The notes below the pieces were generated by a model. The model did not search any database. It saw nothing but the letters and a program-made list of their open reading frames with translations, and had not been told where the DNA came from. Source: Gammaproteobacteria bacterium (GTDB lineage: Bacteria; Pseudomonadota; Gammaproteobacteria; Pseudomonadales; Azotimanducaceae). From it: a stretch of 5,560 nt of DNA. The stretch is from NCBI GenBank assembly GCA_027293665.1, contig JAPUFN010000241.1:1-5560 (forward strand), written 5' to 3'. Position numbers and translations under genes: made by a program. Shown one piece after another: positions 1-5,560 of this stretch; within the stretch, counting starts at the first letter, position 1, and each line of letters starts with the position of its first letter.

Positions 1-281
1 TGATAGTGGCATCGCTGCTGTTTCTCATCGGCCTCACCGGCGTCCTCATTCGACGTAATGTGCTCTTCCTGCTGATGTCGCTGGAAATCATGCTCAATGC
101 CTGCGGTCTCGCTTTCGTTGCAGCAGGGGCATATTGGACGCAGGCCGACGGCCAGATCATGTACATGCTCGTGCTCGCCGTCGCCGCGGCCGAAGTCGCT
201 ATTGGCCTGGGTCTCATCCTGCAACTCGAGCGACGTTACCGGCATCTGGATATCGATGCTGCAAGCGAACTCTCCGGCTAA
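1..281 (+). CDS. nuoK: NADH-quinone oxidoreductase subunit K, 5'-truncated by window edge
   Basis: This is the small membrane subunit of complex I (NuoK, the ND4L counterpart), which sits in the inner membrane between the quinone-site end and the antiporter-like subunits and takes part in proton transfer. The visible frame aligns without gaps to E. coli NuoK from about residue 8. The codons before the GTG at 6 continue the match (ATA = Ile, preceded by a partial codon ending in TG), so about 8 residues lie outside the window and the full length would be near 100 aa, as in E. coli. Counting from the GTG, the two conserved membrane glutamates are residues 27 (in SLEIMLNA) and 63 (in AAAEVAIG), equivalent to E. 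coli E36 and E72. The RRN motif follows TM1. Three TM helices are expected, with the first partly missing. The C-terminus (DIDAASELSG) resembles the E. coli tail. It ends in TAA, 4 nt before nuoL. Confidence 0.96.
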   Translation, partial: IVASLLFLIGLTGVLIRRNVLFLLMSLEIMLNACGLAFVAAGAYWTQADGQIMYMLVLAVAAAEVAIGLGLILQLERRYRHLDIDAASELSG

Positions 282-285
282 CGCC

Positions 286-2127
286 ATGGATTTACTGTGG
301 CTGATTCCCGCACTCCCCCTCACAGGATTTTTGATTCTGCTGGTCACGGAAGGCCGTTTACCGAATGTGGTGGTGGCCTTCGTTGGCGCCGGGACTATAG
401 GGCTGGCTGCCCTCATCACGCTGCTCGTGGGTGTCGCCTACGTTGACGCCGGCAGTGAACCCTACTCACAGATTCTCTGGCAATGGATGGCCGTCGGTGA
501 TTTCACTCCACGCATCACGCTCTATATGGACGGTCTGTCGCTTGTCATGATCGGCGTCATCACGGGCGTTGGTTTCCTCATACATCTGTATGCCACCGGT
601 TACATGGCAGGTGATGCAGGTTACAGCCGATTCTTCGCCTACATGAACCTGTTCGTGTTCGCCATGCTGATGCTCGTCCTCGGCGACAATCTGCTCGTGC
701 TCTATCTGGGATGGGAGGGGGTGGGCCTGTGCAGTTATCTGCTCATCGGCTTCTATCACGACGATCTGAAAAATGGCTACGCCGCCCGCAAAGCGTTTGT
801 CGTCACCCGGGTTGGCGACACGGCGATGGCCATCGGTCTCTTTCTTCTCTACCGCGAACTCGGAACCCTGGAGATCCAGGCCGTCCTGAGCGGCGCGCAG
901 GCCAGTTGGGAAAGTGGATCTCAGATGTGCACGCTGATCGCGCTGTTGCTGCTGGGCGGCGCGGTTGGCAAGTCAGCCCAGTTGCCGCTGCAAACCTGGT
1001 TGCCTGACGCGATGGCCGGTCCCACACCGGTCAGCGCCCTGATCCACGCCGCAACCATGGTCACGGCCGGCGTCTATCTGATCGCCCGCATGCACGATCT
1101 GTATCTGCTGTCAGCCGATGCACAGTTTGCGGTCGCATTGGTCGGACTCGCAACACTGTTTATCGCATCGTTCACCGCTCTGGTGCAGACGGATATCAAG
1201 CGAATTCTCGCTTACTCGACCATGAGCCAGATCGGCTACATGTTCTTCGCGCTTGGCGTCGGCGCCTGGTCTGCAGCGATCTTCCATCTGATGACCCATG
1301 CGTTTTTCAAGGCGCTGCTGTTCCTCGCAGCCGGTTCCGTCATTCTGGCTGTTCACCACGAGCAGGACATTTCGCGGATGGGTGGCTTGTGGCGCCGTCT
1401 GCCGGTGCCGTTTGCGAGCATGGTGATCGGCTCCGCCGCCCTCGCCGCATTGCCATTCACCTCCGGTTACTACAGCAAGGACCTGATTTTACTGACCAGC
1501 CTCGACCACGCTGGCGGCGGTTGGTTGTGGGGGATCGCGGCGTTCGCCGCGTTCCTGACGGTACTGTACAGCTCACGCCTGATCTTCCGGGTCTTTTTCG
1601 GCGAGGTGGTAACACAGCCGGATGACAAATCCGGCCTCAACATGAACCTTCCGCTGATCGTTCTCGCGGTCGCTTCAGTGGCCGGTGGCTGGTTTGGCCT
1701 TTCAGCTGTGGCCGAGGTACTGCCGGACGGTGGCATCGATGCCCACGAACACGATGGCATCATGGTCTGGGTCACCGCTGCCGTCCCACTGGTCGGCCTC
1801 CTCGTCGGCTGCCTGGTATTCGGTACCCGCAGATTCGACATCACGCACTTAACCAGATCGGCGGCCGCCCAGCCTCTGCGAAAATTCTGGTTCGGTGGCT
1901 GGGGGTTCGATACGTTCTATCAGCGGGTTCTGATCGATCCATTCGAAGCACTTGCGCGACTCAACAAAAATGACGGGGTCGACGCAATCTATCGCGCGAT
2001 CGTTGTCGTTGCGGGTAGTTTGAACAGGATGTTCGCATTGAGCCAGACCGGCAAACTTCGCTGGTATGCCACGAACATGGCGCTGGGTCTTGCGACCGTC
2101 GTCCTGATCGCGGTGGTACTCGCATGA
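286..2127 (+). CDS. nuoL: NADH-quinone oxidoreductase subunit L
   Basis: This is the distal antiporter-like proton-pumping subunit of complex I (ND5 counterpart), in the inner membrane. It is 613 aa, the same length as E. coli NuoL. Channel residues fall at or next to E. coli numbering: E144 in GWEGVGLCSY, D178, K229 in GKSAQLPL, H254 in LIHAATM, K305 in DIKRILAYST, H334 and H338, K342, and K398-D399 in YYSKD. About 16 TM segments are expected. The C-terminal lateral helix that runs along the membrane arm lies roughly at residues 538-585, followed by a last TM at about 595-612. D542 and D563 of that helix are present, but the position equal to E. coli D546 is Gln. The ATG at 286 is chosen because MDLLWLIPALPLTGF begins the protein as in the family. 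The frame stays open upstream to 97, but only inside nuoK. I see no clear Shine-Dalgarno site, and 4 nt separate it from the nuoK stop, so coupling is likely. The stop overlaps the nuoM start. Confidence 0.98.
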   Translation: MDLLWLIPALPLTGFLILLVTEGRLPNVVVAFVGAGTIGLAALITLLVGVAYVDAGSEPYSQILWQWMAVGDFTPRITLYMDGLSLVMIGVITGVGFLIHLYATGYMAGDAGYSRFFAYMNLFVFAMLMLVLGDNLLVLYLGWEGVGLCSYLLIGFYHDDLKNGYAARKAFVVTRVGDTAMAIGLFLLYRELGTLEIQAVLSGAQASWESGSQMCTLIALLLLGGAVGKSAQLPLQTWLPDAMAGPTPVSALIHAATMVTAGVYLIARMHDLYLLSADAQFAVALVGLATLFIASFTALVQTDIKRILAYSTMSQIGYMFFALGVGAWSAAIFHLMTHAFFKALLFLAAGSVILAVHHEQDISRMGGLWRRLPVPFASMVIGSAALAALPFTSGYYSKDLILLTSLDHAGGGWLWGIAAFAAFLTVLYSSRLIFRVFFGEVVTQPDDKSGLNMNLPLIVLAVASVAGGWFGLSAVAEVLPDGGIDAHEHDGIMVWVTAAVPLVGLLVGCLVFGTRRFDITHLTRSAAAQPLRKFWFGGWGFDTFYQRVLIDPFEALARLNKNDGVDAIYRAIVVVAGSLNRMFALSQTGKLRWYATNMALGLATVVLIAVVLA

Positions 2128-3584
2128 GCCTGAGCCTGCTGATATTTGCGTTGTTCAGTGGCGGTCTTCTCGCCTGGTTCAGCGAGCGCCTGCACCCGGC
2201 GGCACCTCGTTGGGTCAGTGTCGCCGTGCTGTTCGCAGCAACTGGCTATCTGACCACGGTCTGGCTGGCGGGTCCGAGTGCCGAGGGTCTCTACGCTGAG
2301 TTGAATGTGCCCTGGATTCCGGCATTCGGCATCTCGTTGAAATTCGCAATGGACGGCCTGAGCCTGCTGCTGGTTGCGCTAACCCTCTTTCTCGGCCTGG
2401 TTGCAGTCGCCTCCTCCTGGACTGAAATTGAATCTCGAACCGGCGCGTTCCAGTTCAACATCATGTGGACGCTCGCCGGGGTCGTCGGCGTTTTCACCGC
2501 CATGGACCTGTTTGTCTTCTTCGTTTTCTGGGAAGTCATGCTGATTCCCATGTATTTCCTGATTGCGATCTGGGGCCATGAAAATCGGCGCTACGCCGCA
2601 ATGAAATTCTTTCTGTTTACTCAGATCAGCGGCCTGGCTCTGCTCCTGGCAATACTCACGCTCGCCTATGTGAACTACAGTATCAGCGGATTGCTGACAT
2701 TCGACTACGAGATCCTGCGTCACGCCGAAATTCCAGAAACTACCGCTCGCTGGCTCATGCTGGGTTTTTTCATTGCTTTCGTGGTCAAACTGCCGGCCGT
2801 GCCCTTTCATACCTGGCTGCCCGATGCACACACTCAGGCGCCTACCGCCGGCAGCGTTCTGCTGGCAGGAATTCTTTTGAAAACCGGCGCCTACGGACTT
2901 ATCCGTTTCGTCGTGCCACTGTTTGAAGAAGCCGCAATGGATTTTCGCTTTCCCGCGATGCTGCTCGGCGCCATCAGCGTCGTGTATGGCGGTTACATGG
3001 CCTACAGCCAGTCGGACTTCAAACGACTAGTCGCCTACTCCAGCGTCAGTCATATGGGTTTTGTACTGCTCGGAGTTTTCGCCTGGAATCAGCTCGCTCT
3101 GCAGGGCGCGGTAGTACAGATGATTGCACACGGCTTCTCGTCGGCTGCTTTGTTCATGCTTGCTGGCGCGATACAGCACCGGCTGCATACCCGGGAACTT
3201 GGCCAGATGAGCGGACTATGGGCTCGCGCCCCTCGAATGGGCGTCGTGACGCTGTTCTTCGTGATCGCCTCGTTGGGCATGCCGGGCCTTGGCACGTTCG
3301 TCGGTGAGTTTCTGGTGCTGCTCGGAGCATTTCAGGTCAACGTGACCCTGACAGTTGTTGCTGCCATCGGAATTATCGTGGCTGCCGTTTACTCGCTTTC
3401 GCTGATGCAGCGCTCGTTCCAGGGGCCGGAAAACCCCGACATCGCGGCGATGCCTGATTTCGATGTTCGCGAACTCAGCGTCATGATCATCATGGCAGCC
3501 GCACTCGTCTGGCTCGGGATCTTCCCGCAGGGAGTGCTCGACTTGTCAGAACCGGTGATTGCAGCGCTGGGAGTGGCACTGTGA
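2124..3584 (+). CDS. nuoM: NADH-quinone oxidoreductase subunit M
   Basis: This is the middle antiporter-like proton-pumping subunit of complex I (ND4 counterpart), an inner-membrane protein with about 14 expected TM segments. It has 486 aa, slightly shorter than E. coli NuoM (509 aa). The difference comes from shorter loops, such as the one after WGHENRRY, and a shorter C-terminus, with no loss of core helices. Channel residues are all visible: E137 in FWEVMLIPMY, K222 in VVKLPAVPFHTWLPDAH, K253 in GILLKTGAYG, H310 in SVSHMGFVL, H336 in MIAHGFSS, and E395 in FVGEF. These equal E. coli E144, K234, K265, H322, H348 and E407, with a constant shift of 12 after the short loop. QAPTAGSVLLAGILLKT is the classic NuoM signature, which separates it from Mrp antiporters. 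The start ATG shares 4 bases (ATGA) with the nuoL stop, and the ribosome site upstream is weak (GGTGG at most), so translation is probably coupled to nuoL. Confidence 0.98.
   Translation: MSLSLLIFALFSGGLLAWFSERLHPAAPRWVSVAVLFAATGYLTTVWLAGPSAEGLYAELNVPWIPAFGISLKFAMDGLSLLLVALTLFLGLVAVASSWTEIESRTGAFQFNIMWTLAGVVGVFTAMDLFVFFVFWEVMLIPMYFLIAIWGHENRRYAAMKFFLFTQISGLALLLAILTLAYVNYSISGLLTFDYEILRHAEIPETTARWLMLGFFIAFVVKLPAVPFHTWLPDAHTQAPTAGSVLLAGILLKTGAYGLIRFVVPLFEEAAMDFRFPAMLLGAISVVYGGYMAYSQSDFKRLVAYSSVSHMGFVLLGVFAWNQLALQGAVVQMIAHGFSSAALFMLAGAIQHRLHTRELGQMSGLWARAPRMGVVTLFFVIASLGMPGLGTFVGEFLVLLGAFQVNVTLTVVAAIGIIVAAVYSLSLMQRSFQGPENPDIAAMPDFDVRELSVMIIMAAALVWLGIFPQGVLDLSEPVIAALGVAL
3569..3573 (+). promoter_or_regulatory. 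Ribosome binding site for nuoN
   Basis: GGGAG lies within the end of nuoM, 7 nt before the GTG at 3581. This spacing supports the GTG, which overlaps the nuoM stop as GTGA, as the true nuoN start. It is a plausible site read from sequence alone. Confidence 0.55.
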
Positions 3585-5050
3585 CGGGTCAGGATTTCGC
3601 TGCGATCGCACCCCATCTGGTGCTCACGACAGGCATCCTCATCACCCTGCTCATCGTGTCTTTCTGGCGTCGCCCCCCGCTAATCGCGGCAGCAACCATC
3701 TTTACACTCATCGCTACGCTCATTGCAACGATCGCAAGCTCTAACAATTTGCCCCACGCAATCGGCGAATTTCTGATCGTAGATCAGATCAGTACCTTCA
3801 TGAACGTGCTGTTCATTCTCGCGGCACTCGTCACGACTGTTCTTTCACGCTCGTATCTGGCGAGTAAAACGCGCGAGCCTGAAGAATTCTACATCCTGCT
3901 CGCCACGGCGACGCTCGGCGCGATGACCCTGGTGGTGGCTCACCACTTCGGCGCGCTGCTCCTCGGACTGGAAATACTTTCGATCTCCTTATATACGCTT
4001 ATTGGGTATCCTGAAGAGGGGCATCCACCACTCGAAGCCACACTCAAGTACCTGATTCTCTCGGGAGTGGGTTCAACCATCATGCTGTTTGGCATCGCCC
4101 TGATGTACACCACAACCGGCATTCTCACTTTCGAATCTCCCGCGACGCCACTGGCAGCCGGCTCCCAGATGAAGGTCATCTTCATCATCGGTCAGGCAAT
4201 GTTCGTCAGCGGCATCGCCTTCAAGCTGTCACTCGTGCCTTTTCACATGTGGACGCCCGATGTCTACGAGGGTGCGCCTGCGCCGATCACCGGATATCTG
4301 GCAACTGTGTCGAAGGCGGCAGTTTTCATCGCGCTTCTGCGTTATTTCTTCAACACCAATGCGGCAGAAAATGGCGCGATCTTCGCAATCGTTGCATTGT
4401 TCGGCGTCGCATCCATGATCGTTGGTAACTTGCTGGCGCTGTTACAGAGCAACCTCAAGCGGCTGCTCGCTTACTCTTCAATCGCTCACTTCGGCTACCT
4501 GATGATCGCACTGCTCGCATTGTCGCGTTTAACAAACCAGGAGATGGCGATAGAGGCGAGCCTTGTCTACCTTGCCGGTTACTTCGCAATGACGCTCGCA
4601 GCGTTCGCCGTTATATCCATGTTGTCGAGCAGTGAGTTCATCGGTGAAGAAGACCGGTTGGACGCAAGTGACCTGGAAGATTACGCGGGTTTATTCTGGA
4701 CACACCCTGTCGCGGCAATCGTTCTCACGGTGGCGATGCTCTCCCTTGCCGGCATTCCGCTGACAATAGGATTTATTGCCAAATTTTACCTGCTGATGGC
4801 AGGCATCGGCGGTGCATTGTGGGTTCTGGTCTGGGCACTCATTATCGGCAGCGCGATTGCAATCTATTACTATTTGAGAATTGTGATCACTATGACCCGG
4901 CAGTCGAGCGAATCGCCTCGAACTGCAAAGACGCTGGAGTGGGACAGTCTCGTTGCCGCAGTGTTGCTGGGGATTACCGTAATCGCGCTTGGAGTCTATC
5001 CGCAGCCAGTTATCGATCTGGTTCGCAGTCTGCTGACGACAATTGGTTGA
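3581..5050 (+). CDS. nuoN: NADH-quinone oxidoreductase subunit N
   Basis: This is the proximal antiporter-like proton-pumping subunit of complex I (ND2 counterpart), next to NuoK in the inner membrane. Its 489 aa compare with 485 in E. coli, and about 14 TM segments are expected. Key residues are E131 in LGLEILSISLY, K156 in EATLKYLIL, K215 in FKLSLVPFHMWTPDVYEG, K245 in ATVSKAAVF and K401 in GFIAKFYL. They correspond to E. coli E133, K158, K217, K247 and K395. The motifs HMWTPDVYEGAP and LKRLLAYSSIAHFGY are typical of NuoN. An acidic loop (about residues 355-367) precedes YAGLFWTHP, a usual feature of the family. The start is GTG at 3581, overlapping the nuoM TGA and preceded by GGGAG. In-frame alternatives downstream would remove the first TM helix. 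It is normally the last gene of a nuo operon, but here another gene follows 63 nt later. Confidence 0.98.
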   Translation: MTGQDFAAIAPHLVLTTGILITLLIVSFWRRPPLIAAATIFTLIATLIATIASSNNLPHAIGEFLIVDQISTFMNVLFILAALVTTVLSRSYLASKTREPEEFYILLATATLGAMTLVVAHHFGALLLGLEILSISLYTLIGYPEEGHPPLEATLKYLILSGVGSTIMLFGIALMYTTTGILTFESPATPLAAGSQMKVIFIIGQAMFVSGIAFKLSLVPFHMWTPDVYEGAPAPITGYLATVSKAAVFIALLRYFFNTNAAENGAIFAIVALFGVASMIVGNLLALLQSNLKRLLAYSSIAHFGYLMIALLALSRLTNQEMAIEASLVYLAGYFAMTLAAFAVISMLSSSEFIGEEDRLDASDLEDYAGLFWTHPVAAIVLTVAMLSLAGIPLTIGFIAKFYLLMAGIGGALWVLVWALIIGSAIAIYYYLRIVITMTRQSSESPRTAKTLEWDSLVAAVLLGITVIALGVYPQPVIDLVRSLLTTIG

Positions 5051-5103
5051 AGAAGAAGCTAAAGTGACGAAACTGACGATTACAAACCCTCGCGGGGACG
5101 TTT

Positions 5104-5109
5104 AGGAGG
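5104..5109 (+). promoter_or_regulatory. Strong Shine-Dalgarno site for the CBS-domain gene
   Basis: A perfect AGGAGG lies 4 nt before the ATG at 5114. It is much stronger than anything before nuoL or nuoM and fixes the start of the CBS gene. This gene can thus recruit ribosomes without coupling to nuoN, from which it is separated by 63 nt. Confidence 0.85.
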
Positions 5110-5113
5110 AAAC

Positions 5114-5542
5114 ATGACCAAGTCAGTCAAAGTGCGTGACTACATGCTCAAAAGACCGGTGCTGGTTCATCCGGATTCCGATCTGTTTGAAGCCATTCAC
5201 AAGATTCTGACGGCAAAAATCTCGGGAGTTACCGTGGTGGATGATCGCGAGAAACCGGTAGGCATGCTGTCCGAGCTCGATGCGCTGCGCGCCATTCTAC
5301 ATGGCACGTACTATCAGGAAGAGGTTGGAACCATATTAGTCCGGGACCATATGACACAGGGTTGCGAGACCGTTGGACCTGATGACGACATCATCGACGT
5401 CGCGGTGTCGATGCTCGATCACAAGCATCGCCGGCGCCCGGTCATCGACAGCCACGGCAATCTGGTTGGCCAGTTGTCCTGCCGCCAATTGTTGAAAGGC
5501 CTTAAGGATTTCGACGTGCCGCAACGCAGGCGCGAGGGGTGA
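5114..5542 (+). CDS. Stand-alone CBS domain pair protein
   Basis: This is a 142-aa soluble protein that is almost only two CBS domains (a Bateman module), with no signal peptide, TM helix or enzyme domain. CBS1 spans about residues 7-64 and CBS2 about 76-131. The two halves align without gaps at an offset of 69: VRDYM at 7-11 matches VRDHM at 76-80, and HPDSD at 19-23 matches GPDDD at 88-92. CBS pairs commonly bind AMP, ADP, ATP or SAM. The ribose-contacting motif G-x-x-S/T-x-x-D is intact in CBS1 (G50, S53, D56) but in CBS2 the last residue is Gln (G119, S122, Q125). Basic clusters at 104-108 (KHRRR) and in the tail (QRRREG) could contact phosphates or a nucleic acid; that is inference. The start is set by AGGAGG. 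Its place after nuoN with no visible terminator suggests co-transcription with complex I. The exact ligand and partner cannot be read from the sequence, and I assign no gene symbol. Confidence 0.93.
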   Translation: MTKSVKVRDYMLKRPVLVHPDSDLFEAIHKILTAKISGVTVVDDREKPVGMLSELDALRAILHGTYYQEEVGTILVRDHMTQGCETVGPDDDIIDVAVSMLDHKHRRRPVIDSHGNLVGQLSCRQLLKGLKDFDVPQRRREG

Positions 5543-5560
5543 AACAATTGCTACGACCAG

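Noticed and set aside
6..8. GTG at 6 as the true nuoK start
   Set aside because: The frame upstream remains open to the window edge and its codons continue the alignment with E. coli NuoK, so the start lies about 8 codons further upstream.
97..285. In-frame extension of nuoL upstream to ATG 97 or ATG 256
   Set aside because: These codons overlap conserved nuoK sequence and give a Ser/Arg-rich, non-membrane stretch unlike any NuoL N-terminus. ATG 286 gives a protein of E. coli length with the expected first helix.
2379..2831. 150-codon open frame on the - strand inside nuoM, and similar ones at 466-759 and 1470-1844
   Set aside because: They lie opposite strongly conserved nuo coding sequence, their products are low in hydrophobic structure and unlike any family I recognise, and they are best explained as shadows of the codon bias of the real genes.
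3800..3816. Inverted repeat ATGAAC-5 nt-GTTCAT
   Set aside because: It is a 6-bp arm within conserved nuoN coding sequence, with no partner copies and no regulatory position; chance is likely.
286..5050. Mrp-type antiporter or hydrogenase-4/formate hydrogenlyase membrane subunits instead of NuoL/M/N
   Set aside because: The order K-L-M-N, the NuoL lateral helix, the NuoM QAPTAGSVLLAGILLKT signature and the NuoN motifs fit complex I, and no mrp or hyf neighbours are present.
5040..5085. Promoter for the CBS gene (TTGAAG at 5046-5051 as a -35)
   Set aside because: At 17 nt spacing the -10 position reads GAAACT, a poor match, and GATTAC is too far away. I see no supportable sigma-70 promoter.
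5084..5103. Possible hairpin or terminator in the nuoN-CBS spacer (CCC TCGC GGG with flanking AAA/TTT)
   Set aside because: The stem is only 3 GC pairs, extension requires a bulge, and no T-run follows. It also runs into the ribosome binding site. It is not a credible intrinsic terminator.

Overview
The window is the distal end of a respiratory complex I (NADH:quinone oxidoreductase, nuo) operon, read entirely on the + strand. It holds the 3' part of nuoK, complete nuoL, nuoM and nuoN, and then a small gene for a stand-alone protein with two CBS domains. The DNA looks moderately GC-rich by eye. The proteins resemble the E. coli/Pseudomonas-type complex I very closely: NuoL has the same length as the E. 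coli protein (613 aa), NuoK matches the E. coli frame without gaps, and almost every proton-channel residue known from E. coli has a counterpart at the same or a constantly shifted position. I infer a gammaproteobacterium or a close relative, probably not a well-known enteric; the sequence does not let me name a genus.

Layout: nuoK (1-281, 5' end outside the window); 4-nt gap; nuoL (286-2127); ATGA overlap; nuoM (2124-3584); GTGA overlap; nuoN (3581-5050); 63-nt spacer with a perfect AGGAGG ribosome binding site; CBS-domain gene (5114-5542); then 18 nt that may begin another gene. No gap exceeds 63 nt. I see no tRNA, rRNA, CRISPR, insertion sequence, convincing promoter or terminator.

How the genes work together: NuoK, L, M and N are membrane-arm subunits of complex I. 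NuoL, NuoM and NuoN are paralogous antiporter-like proton channels, and NuoK helps link them to the quinone-reducing end. The stop/start overlaps fit co-translation in fixed order. The CBS protein is not a complex I subunit; its position suggests co-transcription, and its fold suggests binding of an adenine nucleotide or similar ligand, so a role in sensing energy state is a reasonable but untested idea.

I looked for a new system and did not find strong evidence of one. Most of the window is an ordinary, intact nuo operon. The parts worth a second look are the CBS gene appended to it, the asymmetry of its two ligand motifs, and a possible 13-codon leader whose stop codon overlaps the CBS gene's ribosome binding site.
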